Counted from the first letter of the stretch, positions 10,699 through 19,949 are shown. The stretch is DNA of 64,000 nucleotides from Streptomyces nitrosporeus (GCF_008704555.1 NZ_CP023702.1:2170001-2234000), one strand, 5' to 3'. Notes: generated by a model from the letters alone, not told the origin. Program-made: numbers and translations.

Positions 10699-11508
10699 AT
10701 GGACAAGATTCTCTCCCGTGACGGCACGGTCATCGCCTATCGCCGCCGGGGCGAAGGACCGCCGGTGGTCCTGGTCGGCGGCGCACTCGGCACGTCCGCG
10801 GACGACGCGGTGCTGGCCGCCCTGCTGGAGCCGCGCTTCACGGTCGTGACGTACGACCGCCGGGGGCGCGGGGCCAGCGGGGACACCGGGCCGTACGCGG
10901 TGTGCCGCGAGACCGAGGACCTGGCGGCCGTGGTGGAGCGGGCGGGCGGTCACGGGGCGCGGGTGTCGGTGTTCGGCATGCTCTCGGGCGGGGCGCTGGT
11001 GCTGGAGGCCGCGGCGGCGGGGGTGCCGATGGACCGGCTCGCGGTCTTCGAGCCGCCCTACACCCCCGGTCCGGACGGCCGGCTGTACAAGGCCCGCTGC
11101 ACCGCGCTGCTGCGCGAACTCCTCGCGGCCGGCGACCGGGCGGGCGCGGTGGCCCTCTACCTGTCCCGGAGCGGTGTCCCGGAGCCGACGGTCGCCCGGA
11201 TGCGCCGGGCGCCCCTGTGGGCGGGGCTGGAGGCGGTGGCGCACACCCTGGCGTACGACGACGCGCTGCTGGGCGACGGTTCGGTGCCGGTGGAACGCCT
11301 GGCCTCGGTCACGGCCCGTGCCCTGGTGGTGACGGGCGGCTTCAGTACCGCGCGGGCCCACCGGACCACGCTGGCCCTGGCCGCGGCCCTCCCCCGCGCC
11401 CGGCACCGCACGCTGACCGGGCAGACCAGGGAGCTGGCCCCGCAGGCCATCGCCCCGGTCCTGGCGGACTTCTTCGGCCGGGACGTGTTCGCGCGCCTGG
11501 CGTCCTGA
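10699..11508 (+). CDS. Alpha/beta-hydrolase
   Basis: 269 residues. Recognisable features are the oxyanion strand VVLVGGALG, TYDRRGRGAS after strand 4 and a nucleophile elbow VFGMLSGGAL in which the first small residue of G-x-S-x-G is Met. The catalytic acid is probably D94 region and the terminal His is not certain. Such proteins are esterases, lactonases or haloperoxidase-like hydrolases; the substrate is unknown. No clear ribosome-binding site precedes the ATG; the 66-bp gap after DUF427 probably holds its own promoter. Confidence 0.87.
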   Translation: MDKILSRDGTVIAYRRRGEGPPVVLVGGALGTSADDAVLAALLEPRFTVVTYDRRGRGASGDTGPYAVCRETEDLAAVVERAGGHGARVSVFGMLSGGALVLEAAAAGVPMDRLAVFEPPYTPGPDGRLYKARCTALLRELLAAGDRAGAVALYLSRSGVPEPTVARMRRAPLWAGLEAVAHTLAYDDALLGDGSVPVERLASVTARALVVTGGFSTARAHRTTLALAAALPRARHRTLTGQTRELAPQAIAPVLADFFGRDVFARLAS

Positions 11509-11526
11509 ACCCGGCGTCCCGGCACG

Positions 11527-11561
11527 GGGGTGCGCGGCCCTCGGACGGGCCCGCGCACCCC
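11527..11561. terminator. Bidirectional terminator between convergent genes
   Basis: Arms GGGGTGCGCGG (11527-11537) and CCGCGCACCCC (11551-11561) form a perfect 11-bp stem with a 13-nt loop, midway between the stop of the hydrolase and the stop of mnmA. No U-tract, as usual in Streptomyces. Confidence 0.75.
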
Positions 11562-11578
11562 GCCGCGGCCGCCGGACC

Positions 11579-12709
11579 TCAGCCCGCCGCCGCCCGCTCC
11601 CGCCGGGCCGTCGTCGCGATGGTGGCGGAGCCGACGACCCGGGTGCCGTCGTAGAGGACGACGGCCTGGCCGGGGGCGACGCCGCGGACGGGCTCGGTGA
11701 AGGCGACGTGCAGGGTGCCGTCCACCAGCTCGGCCGTGACCTCGCTCTCGCCGCCGTGGGCGCGGAGCTGGGCGGTGTAGGTGCCGGGGCCGGTGGGGGC
11801 GGTGCCGCACCAGCGGGGCCTGATCGCGGTCAGCGCCGTGACGTCGAGGGCTTCCACCGGGCCGACCGTCACCGTGTTGTTCACCGGGGAGATGTCCAGG
11901 ACGTAGCGCGGCTTGCCGTCGGGGGCGGGGTGGCCGATGCGCAGCCCCTTGCGCTGGCCGATGGTGAAGCCGAAGGCGCCCTCGTGGGTGCCGATCTTCG
12001 CGCCCGCCTCGTCGACGATGTCGCCCTCGGCGGGGCCGCCGAGGCGGTCCGCGAGGAAGCCCTGGGTGTCGCCGTCCGCGATGAAGCAGATGTCGTGGCT
12101 GTCGGGCTTCTTGGCGACGGCGAGCCCGCGGCGCTCGGCCTCGGCCCGGATCTCGTCCTTGGTGGTGAGGGTGTCGCCGAGCGGGAACATCGCGTGGGCG
12201 AGCTGCTTCTCGTCGAGGACGCCGAGGACGTAGCTCTGGTCCTTGGCCATGTCCGAGGCGCGGTGCAGCTCCCGGCTGCCGTCCCCGGCGAGTCGGACGG
12301 TGGCGTAGTGGCCGGTGCAGACGGCGTCGAAGCCGAGCGCGAGGGCCTTGTCGAGCAGCGCGGCGAACTTGATCTTCTCGTTGCAGCGCAGGCAGGGGTT
12401 GGGGGTGCGCCCGGCCTCGTACTCCGCGACGAAGTCCTCCACCACGTCCTCGCGGAAGCGTTCCGCCAGGTCCCAGACGTAGAACGGGATGCCGATGACG
12501 TCGGCCGCGCGGCGGGCGTCACGGGAGTCCTCGATGGTGCAGCAGCCGCGGGCCCCGGTCCGGAAGGACTGCGGGTTCGCGGAGAGGGCGAGGTGCACAC
12601 CGGTCACGTCGTGCCCGGCCTCGGCGGCTCGGGCCGCGGCGACGGCGGAGTCGACACCGCCCGACATGGCGGCCAGGACACGGAGGGGGCGCTGGGAGGT
12701 CTGAGTCAT
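11579..12709 (-). CDS. mnmA: MnmA, tRNA 2-thiouridylase
   Basis: Adds sulfur to U34 of Glu, Gln and Lys tRNAs using persulfide delivered from a cysteine desulfurase. 376 residues. PP-loop SGGVDS at 16-21; nucleophilic C106 in TPNPCLRCN; persulfide C208 in [13 protein letters not shown]-terminal beta-barrel (RPRWCG onward). The ATG at 12709 has GGTGGAG close upstream. The open frame upstream to 12940 would overlap the divergent amidase gene and is rejected. The sulfur donor enzyme is encoded 0.8 kb away. Confidence 0.97.
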   Translation of the reverse strand: MTQTSQRPLRVLAAMSGGVDSAVAAARAAEAGHDVTGVHLALSANPQSFRTGARGCCTIEDSRDARRAADVIGIPFYVWDLAERFREDVVEDFVAEYEAGRTPNPCLRCNEKIKFAALLDKALALGFDAVCTGHYATVRLAGDGSRELHRASDMAKDQSYVLGVLDEKQLAHAMFPLGDTLTTKDEIRAEAERRGLAVAKKPDSHDICFIADGDTQGFLADRLGGPAEGDIVDEAGAKIGTHEGAFGFTIGQRKGLRIGHPAPDGKPRYVLDISPVNNTVTVGPVEALDVTALTAIRPRWCGTAPTGPGTYTAQLRAHGGESEVTAELVDGTLHVAFTEPVRGVAPGQAVVLYDGTRVVGSATIATTARRERAAAG

Positions 12710-12770
12710 AGCTCCACCAGGGTACGGGGCCCCGGGAACCGATTGCTCTCCGATATGCGTTGTCGCCGGT

Positions 12771-13457
12771 ATGGGGACCCACAGCAACACCGGGCCGTCG
12801 GGGGACGGCTCCTCGCGCGGCGTCAGCAGGCGCGCACTGCTCATCGGCGGAGGTGCCGCCGCCGTGGGCGCCGCCGCGCTGGCCGCGGACGAGATCCGGC
12901 GCGTCTGGTGGCGGGTGCCCGGCGTGGAGAAGCCGCGCAAGGAGGGTGAGCTGGATTACGCGGGCGCGACCTGGACCGCGGCCTCCGAGGCGAACTGGCG
13001 GCGCGCCGACCGCCCCGACGACTACGGCGTGGACCGGGTGATCGTCCATGTCACCCAGGGCAGCTTCGCGAGCGCGGTCAGGGTCTTCCAGGACCCGGCG
13101 CACCGCGCGGCGACGCATTACATCGTGGGCCAGGACGGCCGGGTGGCACAGATGATCCGCGAGCTGGACGTGGCCTACCACGCGGGCAACCGCTCGTTCA
13201 ACGAACGCAGCGTCGGCATCGAGCACGAGGGGTTCGTGGACCGCCCCCAGGACTTCACCGCGAAGATGTACGCCTCCTCCGCGCGCCTGACGGCCTCCAT
13301 ATGCGCGCGGTACGCGATCCCCGTCGACCGGGAGCACATCATCGGGCACGTGGAGGTGCCGGGCACCGACCACACGGACCCGGGCCCGCACTGGGACTGG
13401 GACCGCTACATGAAGCTGGTGCGCGCGGCCTCCACGGCGGCCCCGGAGACCGCCTGA
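12771..13457 (+). CDS. Tat-exported N-acetylmuramoyl-L-alanine amidase
   Basis: 228 residues. The N-terminus has a twin-arginine signal ([21 protein letters not shown], in two parts SRRALL and a hydrophobic core at about 22-38). The rest is an Amidase_2/PGRP fold: metal ligands H in [10 protein letters not shown] in IIGHVEVPG and D in [11 protein letters not shown], plus GIEHEGF. It should cleave the stem peptide from muramic acid, or bind peptidoglycan, outside the membrane. Divergent from mnmA by 61 bp and convergent with the cysteine desulfurase. The start ATG lacks an obvious ribosome-binding site. Confidence 0.92.
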   Translation: MGTHSNTGPSGDGSSRGVSRRALLIGGGAAAVGAAALAADEIRRVWWRVPGVEKPRKEGELDYAGATWTAASEANWRRADRPDDYGVDRVIVHVTQGSFASAVRVFQDPAHRAATHYIVGQDGRVAQMIRELDVAYHAGNRSFNERSVGIEHEGFVDRPQDFTAKMYASSARLTASICARYAIPVDREHIIGHVEVPGTDHTDPGPHWDWDRYMKLVRAASTAAPETA

Positions 13458-13503
13458 GCGGCCCGCCGGACCCGGGGGCGGCGGCCCCCCGCGCGGCCGG
13501 GTC

Positions 13504-14673
13504 TCAGCTGAGCCCGGCCGCCCTGGCGCGTTCGACGGCCGGGCCGATGGCGCGGGCGACGGCCTGGACGTCCTGCTCCGTGGAGGTGTGCCCGAGGGAG
13601 AAGCGCAGGGTCCCGCGGGCCAGGTCGGGGTCGGTGCCGGTGGCCAGCAGCACATGGCTGGGCTGGGCGATGCCCGCCGTGCAGGCGGAGCCGGTGGAGC
13701 ACTCGATGCCCTGGGCGTCGAGCAGCAGCAGGAGCGAGTCGCCCTCGCAGCCGGGGAAGGTGAAGTGGGCGTTGGCGGGCAGCCGGCCGCCGGGGGCCGG
13801 GTCACCGCCGGGCACGGCGTCCGGGACAGCCGCGAGCACGGCGTCGGCCAGCGCGTCCCGGAGCGCGCCGACCTCCCGGGCGAAGTCCGCCCGGCGTGCG
13901 GCGGCGAGCCGCCCGGCGACGGCGAAGGAGGCCACGGCGGGCACGTCCAGGGTGCCGGAGCGCACGTGCCGCTCCTGCCCACCGCCGTGGAGGACCGGCA
14001 CGGGGGTCTGGTCACGGCCGAGCAGCAGCGCGCCGATCCCGGGCGGGCCGCCGATCTTGTGGGCGCTGACCGTCATCGCCGCAAGCCCCGAGTCCGCGAA
14101 ACCGACCTCCAGCTGGCCGAAGGCCTGCACCGCGTCGGCGTGCATGGGTACGCCGAACTCACGGGCCACTTCCGCCAGTTCGCGTACCGGCATGACGGTG
14201 CCGATCTCGTTGTTGGCCCACATCACGGTGATCAGGGCGAGGTCGTCCGGGTCGCGGAGGATCGCCTCGCGCAGCGCGTCGGGGTGGACACGCCCGTAGC
14301 GGTCGACGGGGAGGTACTCGACCCTCGCCCCTTCGTGCCCGGCGAGCCAGTCGACCGCGTCGAGCACCGCGTGGTGCTCGACGGGGCTGGCCAGGACCCG
14401 GGTGCGCCGGGGGTCGGCGTCGCGCCGGGCCCAGTACAGGCCCTTCACGGCGAGGTTGTCGGCCTCGGTGCCGCCCGAGGTCAGGACCACCTCGCTGGGC
14501 CGGGCCCCGAGTGCCTCGGCGAGGGCCTCCCGTGACTCCTCGACGGTACGGCGGGCGCGGCGCCCGGCCGCGTGCAGGGAGGACGCGTTCCCGGTGACGG
14601 CGAGTTGCGCGGTCATCGCCGCGATCGCCTCGGGGAGCATCGGCGTGGTCGCGGCGTGGTCGAGGTAAGCCAT
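13504..14673 (-). CDS. Cysteine desulfurase (NifS/IscS family)
   Basis: PLP enzyme that moves sulfur from cysteine to an active-site persulfide, probably for MnmA-dependent tRNA thiolation and other thiocofactors. 389 residues. [11 protein letters not shown] start motif, H100/H101 over the PLP ring in [14 protein letters not shown] lysine K206 in [10 protein letters not shown] and persulfide C331 in GSACTAG. The ATG at 14673 is preferred; a GTG at 14682 adds three residues and neither has a good ribosome-binding site. It sits beside mnmA, as in other Streptomyces. Confidence 0.95.
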   Translation of the reverse strand: MAYLDHAATTPMLPEAIAAMTAQLAVTGNASSLHAAGRRARRTVEESREALAEALGARPSEVVLTSGGTEADNLAVKGLYWARRDADPRRTRVLASPVEHHAVLDAVDWLAGHEGARVEYLPVDRYGRVHPDALREAILRDPDDLALITVMWANNEIGTVMPVRELAEVAREFGVPMHADAVQAFGQLEVGFADSGLAAMTVSAHKIGGPPGIGALLLGRDQTPVPVLHGGGQERHVRSGTLDVPAVASFAVAGRLAAARRADFAREVGALRDALADAVLAAVPDAVPGGDPAPGGRLPANAHFTFPGCEGDSLLLLLDAQGIECSTGSACTAGIAQPSHVLLATGTDPDLARGTLRFSLGHTSTEQDVQAVARAIGPAVERARAAGLS

Positions 14674-14722
14674 GGTGAGCACGATTCTACGAGCCCGTGG
14701 CGCGGGCCGTGCCCGGTACGCC

Positions 14723-14758
14723 GGTACCCCTCCCCGGGCCGCACCGGGGAGGGGTGCC
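14723..14758 (-). terminator. Terminator of the kinase-lectin gene
   Basis: 15-bp arms (14723-14737 GGTACCCCTCCCCGG; 14744-14758) pair with one G-U and a 6-nt loop, 13 bp after the stop of the kinase gene and before the cysteine desulfurase start. Confidence 0.75.
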
Positions 14759-14770
14759 GTCAGGTCGCGC

Positions 14771-16645
14771 TCACAGAGCCGTCCAGCGCTGGGACGCCTT
14801 TTCCGCGCAGCGGGTCGTCGTGACGGCCCCGTTCCCGGTGTCGAGGCAGCCGCCGGAGCCGGTGCTCACGAGGGTGCCTCCCGGCCCCGCCCGCCAGCGG
14901 CGCAGCTCGGACTGGTTGCAGGAGAGCATCAGGACGGTGCTGTTGAGGATTCCCGCGCTGAGGCACGACCGGCCCGTCTCGTGGACGATCTCGAAGGAGC
15001 CGTCGGACAGGTACCGGAAGGTCCAGGCGGTCCCGGCCCCGGTACAGGTACCGGTGCTCAGGTAGTAGCTGGACGGGGCGGAGAGGCACGCGCCGCTCGC
15101 GCCGTTCCGGTAGCGGTGGGCCCCGGAGGGCGTGCCGGTGCCGCCGGAATCACCGGAGCCGCCGGAATCGCCGGAATCGCCGGAATCGCCGGACGAGCCG
15201 GAGCCTCCCGAGGAGCTGGAGGAGCCGGAGCCGCCGGAGGAGCTGCTGCCGCCGGAGGCACCGGAGCCGCCCGGACCGTCCGGTGAACCGCCTCCGGCAC
15301 CACCCGCCCCCGCTCCCGTCCCCGTCCCGGAGTCCGCTCCCCCGCCGGCTCCCCCGTCCGCCGCCCTGTCCTCGTCGTCCTTCTCCCGCCCCTGCCTCCC
15401 GTCCTCCTCCTCGTCCTTCTTCCTCCCGTCCTCCCGCGCCGGTGACTTCTTCGGGGACGCCCTGTCCGACGGACTCGTGCCGGGGGAGGAGGCCGTGGGC
15501 ACGGCCGGTGCCGTGGCCGTGACGGAGGGGCCCGCGGCCGCCCGGTCCTCCGGCCCGAAGACGTACGGCAGCAGCTGGACGGCGAGGGTGGCCCCGCCCA
15601 CGGTCAGGACCACGGGTACGACGGCGAAGAGGATCCGGGTCCGCCGGCGGCGCTCCCGGGGCTTCGGGCGGGCCTTCCCGCCGAGGTCGATCGTCGCCAC
15701 GGACACCGGCTCCGGCAGTTCGATCTCCTGGACGTCCTCGGCGAACGCGGCCTTGGCGGCGAGGTCCTCCCGGATGGACGGGGGCCACAGGGGTGCCGTG
15801 AACGGTCCGTGCTCCGTGGCCAGCCGCACCAGTTCGGCCGCCGTGGGCCGGGCCCCGGCGTCCTTGGCGAGGCAGGCCCTGACGACGTCGGCGAACGCGG
15901 GATCCAGCTCCCCGAGGGCCCGCAGGTCGGGTTCCTCGTGCACGATGCGGTACAGCACGGCGGGGCCGGACTCGTCGCCGAAGGGCGGGCTTCCGGTGCC
16001 CGCGTACGCGAGGACCGAGCCCAGCGCGAACACATCGGCGGCACCGCTCAGGTCCCGCCGTGTGGTGGCCTGTTCGGGGGCCATGTAGGCGGGTGTGCCG
16101 ATCACCATGCCGCTGCGGGTCAGCCGGCTCTGCTCGGTGGCGCGGGCCACCCCGAAGTCGATGACGGTGGCGCCCTCGACGGTCAGCATGACGTTGGACG
16201 GTTTGAGGTCCCGGTGCACCATGCCGAGCCCGTGCACCGGGACGAGGCCGGCGGCGGCCTCCCGCAGCAGCAGCCACAGGGCGTCGGCCGGCAGCGGACC
16301 TCCGTGCAGATCGAGGGCCTTGCCGAGGGTGAGGCCGGGGACGTAGGCGGTCGCCAGCCAGGGGGGCCGTGCGTCACGGTCGCTGGCGAGCAGGGGCGCG
16401 GTGGCCTCCGCCGGCAGCTGGGAGAGGTTGTCCAGCTCGTGGCCGAAGCGGCGTACGAAGTCCTGGTCCTCCCCGGCGATCGCGGGCAGCACCTGCTTGA
16501 CCGCGACGTACCGTCCTTCGTGGACGCCGAGGTAGACGCGCCCCATCCCTCCGGAGCCGAGCCGGCCCGCGAGGGGAATGCCTCCGATCTCCCGTGGATC
16601 GTCTCCTTCCAGCGGCTTGGCCCCGCTGCCCGTCAGGTCCGACAC
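14771..16645 (-). CDS. Transmembrane Ser/Thr protein kinase with C-terminal ricin-type lectin domain
   Basis: 624 residues. Kinase domain about 20-285: GSGGMGRV loop, K50 (AVK), E70, HRDLKPSN at 144-151, DFG at 163-165, APE; all catalytic residues present. One membrane helix about 338-360. Then a 140-residue low-complexity linker (charged, then Gly/Ser/Asp repeats) and a 115-residue beta-trefoil lectin-like domain with Q/R-x-W repeats (AWTF, RRWRA, QRWTAL) and several Cys. The topology puts the lectin domain outside, so the kinase may respond to a sugar or cell-wall ligand (inference). The GTG at 16645 has GGGGGAGACGG upstream; an ATG-like start at 16738 gives an unconvincing extension. Confidence 0.9.
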   Translation of the reverse strand: MSDLTGSGAKPLEGDDPREIGGIPLAGRLGSGGMGRVYLGVHEGRYVAVKQVLPAIAGEDQDFVRRFGHELDNLSQLPAEATAPLLASDRDARPPWLATAYVPGLTLGKALDLHGGPLPADALWLLLREAAAGLVPVHGLGMVHRDLKPSNVMLTVEGATVIDFGVARATEQSRLTRSGMVIGTPAYMAPEQATTRRDLSGAADVFALGSVLAYAGTGSPPFGDESGPAVLYRIVHEEPDLRALGELDPAFADVVRACLAKDAGARPTAAELVRLATEHGPFTAPLWPPSIREDLAAKAAFAEDVQEIELPEPVSVATIDLGGKARPKPRERRRRTRILFAVVPVVLTVGGATLAVQLLPYVFGPEDRAAAGPSVTATAPAVPTASSPGTSPSDRASPKKSPAREDGRKKDEEEDGRQGREKDDEDRAADGGAGGGADSGTGTGAGAGGAGGGSPDGPGGSGASGGSSSSGGSGSSSSSGGSGSSGDSGDSGDSGGSGDSGGTGTPSGAHRYRNGASGACLSAPSSYYLSTGTCTGAGTAWTFRYLSDGSFEIVHETGRSCLSAGILNSTVLMLSCNQSELRRWRAGPGGTLVSTGSGGCLDTGNGAVTTTRCAEKASQRWTAL

Positions 16646-16950
16646 GTCCGCACCGTCTCCCCCGTGACACTCCGTCTCCGTACCAGGCGAAGTGTGGTCA
16701 GTGGAGCCCGCGAGTGAAAGCGCCTTCCGGAAAGTCACTCCAGAAATTCACCGCGGGCACGCGCCGTGCGGGGGCCCGCCGGGGCGGTGGCCGGCGACTC
16801 CCCTGCATGAACGGGGATCAGGGGGTACACGCAGCATGTGTCCCGCACGGCGCACATGCCGGACGGGGCCTGTGGGGACCTCACCGGAGAGGAGTTGACG
16901 AACGTGGGACCGCACGACGCACCGACCGCCGAACGAGAGGAACGTCCGTC
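16646..16950. other. Divergent regulatory gap with a short upstream ORF
   Basis: Carries the promoters of the kinase gene (minus) and of the helical-protein pair (plus). On the plus strand a 16-codon frame starts at the GTG 16904, behind GAGAGGAG, and ends in a TGA (16952-16954) that overlaps the ATG of the next gene. No clear -35/-10 pair was identified. Confidence 0.5.
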
Positions 16951-17553
16951 ATGACGACGACCGTGGTGATCATCGTCGCCGTTCTCCTGGTGGCGGCGAT
17001 CGGATACCTCCTGGTCCGCTCCCGCCGGGGCGCGGGCCATGGCCTGCGGCGCCGCTTCGGGCCCGAGTACGACCGTACGGTCGCCCGGCACGGCGGGGAC
17101 ACGAAAGCCGCCGAACACGAGCTGGCCGAGCGGGTGAGGCTGCACGGCTCACTGCACGAACGCCCGCTGAGCCCTGAGGCACGAGAGGCCTACGCGGGAC
17201 GCTGGGCCATGGTCCAGGAGACCTTCATCGACTCGCCCGGGGAAGCGGTCGCCGAGGCCGACGCGCTGCTGGCACGGCTGGCCCGTGACCGGGGCTTCCC
17301 GGACGGCACCGGCTTCGAGGAGCAGGCGGACGCCCTCTCCGTGCACCATGCCGAGCAGGTCGACGGGTACCGCAAGGTGCACCACGCCCTGGGCGACCGG
17401 AGCAGTACGGAGCAGCTGCGCTCCGCGCTGGTCGAGGCGCGGGCGCTGTTCGACGTGCTGCTCGGGGACACGGACCCCGTGCCCGCCCACTCCGGGCACG
17501 GGAAGCACAGCAGGACGAACTCCTACGGGACCGACGGAAGGACCACGGCATGA
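16951..17553 (+). CDS. Single-pass membrane protein with C-terminal helical domain
   Basis: 200 residues, function unknown. One N-terminal membrane helix (about 4-22, VVIIVAVLLVAAIGYLL) is followed by basic residues (RSRRG), so the rest faces the cytoplasm. The body is polar and helical: RFGPEYDRTVARHG, then ETFIDSPGEAVAEADALL and LRSALVEARALFDVLL. The last part is similar to the C-terminal part of the following protein, so the two look like paralogues. GAGAGGA lies 9 nt before the ATG. The stop overlaps the next start (ATGA). Confidence 0.85.
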   Translation: MTTTVVIIVAVLLVAAIGYLLVRSRRGAGHGLRRRFGPEYDRTVARHGGDTKAAEHELAERVRLHGSLHERPLSPEAREAYAGRWAMVQETFIDSPGEAVAEADALLARLARDRGFPDGTGFEEQADALSVHHAEQVDGYRKVHHALGDRSSTEQLRSALVEARALFDVLLGDTDPVPAHSGHGKHSRTNSYGTDGRTTA

Positions 17554-18143
17554 CGCGGCATGACGGACACGGCGAAGCTGCCTTCGACAGGACGTTCCAG
17601 ACCGTCCCGGAGGCCCGGTACGCCACCTCCACCCCCTCCGCCGACGCCTATCCGGCGGGCACCCCCTCCGCCGACGCCTACCAGGCGGGCACTCCCTCGG
17701 CCGACGCCTACCGGGCGGGCACCCCCTCCGCCGACGCCTACCGGGCGAGCACTCCCCCGGGGAGCACGCCGGAGCCGCAGGCGCACTCCGTGCCCGCGGA
17801 GGCGGAGCACCGGCACGGCCACACCGCTCAGGCGGAGCAGGCACCCGGTCACGCGGAGGGCTCGCACGCCCGCCTGTCGCTGCTGCCGCCCGAGGGACGG
17901 GACGCTCTGGCGCTGCGGATGCAGCAGGCCGTCACCGACTTCGTCGAGGATCCGCGCCAGGCGGTCGAGGAGGCCGACAGCGCCTTCGACCGGATCGTGA
18001 CCGAGCTGACGGAGGCGCTCGACGAGCGCAGGCGCGCGCTGCGTTCGTCCTGGCAGGGCCCGGGGAACGAGGCCCGGACGGAGGAGCTGCGGGTGGCTCT
18101 GCAGCACTACCGCGACGCCGGGGAGCAGTTGCTGCGGATCTGA
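17550..18143 (+). CDS. Helical paralogue with N-terminal 10-residue repeats
   Basis: 197 residues, function unknown. Residues about 28-67 are four copies of TPSADAYRAG with small changes; a polar His/Glu/Ala-rich segment follows; the last 90 residues (MQQAVTDFVEDPRQAVEEAD ... EELRVALQHYRDAGEQLL) resemble the preceding protein's ETFIDSPGEAVAEAD ... EQLRSALVEARALFDVLL. No membrane segment or signal peptide. The ATG overlaps the upstream stop, and GGAAGGA is 7 nt before it, so the pair is coupled. The two probably form a complex, the first one anchoring it to the membrane (inference). Confidence 0.85.
   Translation: MTRHDGHGEAAFDRTFQTVPEARYATSTPSADAYPAGTPSADAYQAGTPSADAYRAGTPSADAYRASTPPGSTPEPQAHSVPAEAEHRHGHTAQAEQAPGHAEGSHARLSLLPPEGRDALALRMQQAVTDFVEDPRQAVEEADSAFDRIVTELTEALDERRRALRSSWQGPGNEARTEELRVALQHYRDAGEQLLRI
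17631..17750 (+). repeat. Four in-frame 30-bp tandem repeats in a coding region
   Basis: Units at 17631, 17661, 17691 and 17721 differ at only a few positions and encode TPSADAY(P/Q/R)AG. A change in copy number keeps the reading frame. Confidence 0.95.
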
Positions 18144-18165
18144 ACGGATCCGAGCGGATCCGGAC

Positions 18166-18211
18166 ATGACACCGCCCGGCAGGCCGGCATCGGCCCGCCG
18201 GGCGGTGTCAT
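18166..18211. terminator. Strong bidirectional terminator
   Basis: Arms ATGACACCGCCCGGC (18166-18180) and its perfect complement (18197-18211) form a 15-bp stem; the loop itself has a GGCC/GGCC inner stem. It lies between the stop of the repeat protein and the stop of the convergent thioesterase gene. Confidence 0.85.
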
Positions 18212-18280
18212 GCGTGCGGTGCCGTCCGCGCGGTGTCATGCATGCGGTGCCGTGCGTGCGGTGCCGTGCGTGCGGTGTCC
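18208..18280. repeat. GTGCGGTGCC-type short tandem repeats
   Basis: Overlapping 13-15-bp units built from TGCGTGCGGTGCCG recur about five times between the terminator and the thioesterase stop codon. Confidence 0.75.
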
Positions 18281-19150
18281 TCAGCCTCGCGGTGCGCGGG
18301 CCAGCTGGCGGGACTGGGCGACCAGGCGGCCCGCGCTGTCCCACACGTCCGCGTCCTCCTCCAGGAAGCCGCCCGCGAGGTTGCGGGTGGTGATGGAGAC
18401 CCGGAGCGGCCCCGCAGCCGGGCGGCAGCGGATGTGGGCGGTGAGCTCGATCGTGGGCGTCCAGCCCTTCAGGCCCAGTTCGAACGAGGTGGGCGGCAGC
18501 GCGTCCACCGTCAGCAGCAGGGAGAGCGGGTCGGCGTCCCGGCCGTCGGCGAGGGAGAACCAGCCCCTCATCTCCCCCTTGCCCGACGGGGCGCCGACGG
18601 CCCAGCCGACCGTCGCCGGGTCGAGCCTGATGTCGAGCCGCTCGGTGATGGCGGAGCTTCCGGGGATCGGCGCGGTGCCGTCGCTCGTGCCCAGGCACCG
18701 CTCCAGAGGCGGGAAGGCGGGCGGCTCGGCGGAGGTGCGGACCTCGTCGCTCAGCTGGTCCAGGTCGCCGTAGGTGGCGAGCACCCGGATCCGCTCGACC
18801 TCGGTGCCGTCCTCCGCGTACTGGAAGAGGGACGCCTCACCGGTGGACAGGGTGCGGCCGGTGCGGACGACCTGGGTGCGGATCACCGCGGGGCCGGGCA
18901 CGGAGGCCGTGAGGTAGTGCGCGGAGACGGAGAAGGGGTCGGCGTGCGGGAGCGCCTCGCCGAGCGCCCGGCCGAGCATCGCCAGCAGATAGCCGCCGTT
19001 GACGGCGTGGATGATCGTCCAGCCCGCGGAGAGTTCGGCGTCGAAGACCCCCTCCTCGCGGAGCGTGACGGCCGTGTCGCGGTCGAACTCGCTGTCACCG
19101 ATGGTCGCCTGCGCGTTCTGCCGCGCCTGAGCTGCTGCTGCCTGTGCCAT
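18281..19150 (-). CDS. Acyl-CoA thioesterase-like double-hotdog protein
   Basis: 289 residues, two hotdog domains as in TesB-like thioesterases: GWTIIHAVNGGYLLAMLGRA carries the N-terminal hotdog helix, and DALPPTSFELG with WTPTIELTAHIR marks the second. It may hydrolyse acyl-CoA esters in the cytoplasm. The ATG at 19150 (MAQAAAAQARQ) is used; a GTG at 19159 is possible. Upstream is a TetR-operator-like element abutting a TAGGGT -10-like hexamer. The substrate cannot be deduced. Confidence 0.82.
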   Translation of the reverse strand: MAQAAAAQARQNAQATIGDSEFDRDTAVTLREEGVFDAELSAGWTIIHAVNGGYLLAMLGRALGEALPHADPFSVSAHYLTASVPGPAVIRTQVVRTGRTLSTGEASLFQYAEDGTEVERIRVLATYGDLDQLSDEVRTSAEPPAFPPLERCLGTSDGTAPIPGSSAITERLDIRLDPATVGWAVGAPSGKGEMRGWFSLADGRDADPLSLLLTVDALPPTSFELGLKGWTPTIELTAHIRCRPAAGPLRVSITTRNLAGGFLEEDADVWDSAGRLVAQSRQLARAPRG

Positions 19151-19168
19151 GGGATGCACCGTACACCG

Positions 19169-19187
19169 ACCCTATTACTGAGCGGTA
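19169..19187 (-). promoter_or_regulatory. Possible TetR-type operator next to a -10 element
   Basis: TACTGAGCGGTA (19176-19187) is an imperfect inverted repeat (8 of 12 positions symmetric) of the TACYGnnCRGTA kind seen at TetR-regulated lipid genes. The minus-strand hexamer TAGGGT (19169-19174) lies directly downstream. No good -35 was seen; no TetR gene is in this window. Confidence 0.35.
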
Positions 19188-19277
19188 GCTTTTTGCTGTC
19201 GTCCCTATGGCGCGCAGGACGAGCGGCGGCCGCCCGGAGCCCGCGCCGCGCACCGGCCGCGGTCCGCCTCCCGCCGC

Positions 19278-19949
19278 TCACACGCCCGTGGGAACTTCCT
19301 CGCCCCTCGCCGAGCGCCGGTTGTAGGCGCGGGGCGCCCGCCAGTGGTAGCGCATGGCCAGCAGGCGCAGCGTGAACGTGGTGATCACCGCGATGCCGCT
19401 GGTGTACGCGTTGAGGGTCTCGAACCTGATGCAGAGGACCACCAGCACCGAGCCCACGATGGCGGGTACGGCGTACAGGTCGCGGTCCCAGCGCAGCAGT
19501 GAGGGGACCTCGTTGGCCAGGACGTCGCGGAGCACACCGCCCCCGACGGCGGTGGCCAGCCCCAGCGCGGCGGACGAGGTGAGGCCGAGACCGTAGTCGT
19601 AGGCCTTGACCGTGCCGGAGACGCAGAAGAGGCCGAGGCCGGCCGCGTCGAAGACGTTCACGGCGACCTGGATGCGTTCCACGTGCGGGTGCAGGAAGAA
19701 CACCAGGCCCGCCGCGAGCAGCGGGGTGGTGAAGTAGCCGAGGTCCGTGAAGGCGGCCGGCGGGACGGCGCCGATGATCACATCACGGAAGATCCCCCCG
19801 CCCAGCGCCGTCACCTCGGCGAGTACCGCGATGCCGAAGACATCGAAGTTCTTGCGTACGGCGAGCAGCGCGCCCGAGATCGCGAAGACGAAGATCCCGA
19901 CGATGTCGAGCGCATGCTGGACGGAGGGGGTGAAGAGTTCGGTGAGCAC
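19278..19949 (-). CDS. TRIC-type cation channel family protein (UPF0126)
   Basis: 223 residues, about seven membrane helices. Two inverted-repeat halves each contain the family's glycine motif: GGGIFRDVIIG and GGGVLRDVLA. Prokaryotic TRIC proteins form trimeric monovalent-cation channels. The start is the GTG at 19949, 18 bp after the stop of the peptide-transporter ATPase gene; no ribosome-binding site is obvious, but this spacing suggests read-through from the transporter operon. Confidence 0.92.
   Translation of the reverse strand: MLTELFTPSVQHALDIVGIFVFAISGALLAVRKNFDVFGIAVLAEVTALGGGIFRDVIIGAVPPAAFTDLGYFTTPLLAAGLVFFLHPHVERIQVAVNVFDAAGLGLFCVSGTVKAYDYGLGLTSSAALGLATAVGGGVLRDVLANEVPSLLRWDRDLYAVPAIVGSVLVVLCIRFETLNAYTSGIAVITTFTLRLLAMRYHWRAPRAYNRRSARGEEVPTGV

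Noticed and set aside
17631..17750. CRISPR array
   Set aside because: Repeats are directly adjacent, without spacers, and encode protein in frame. None of the other repeat tracts has unique spacers either.
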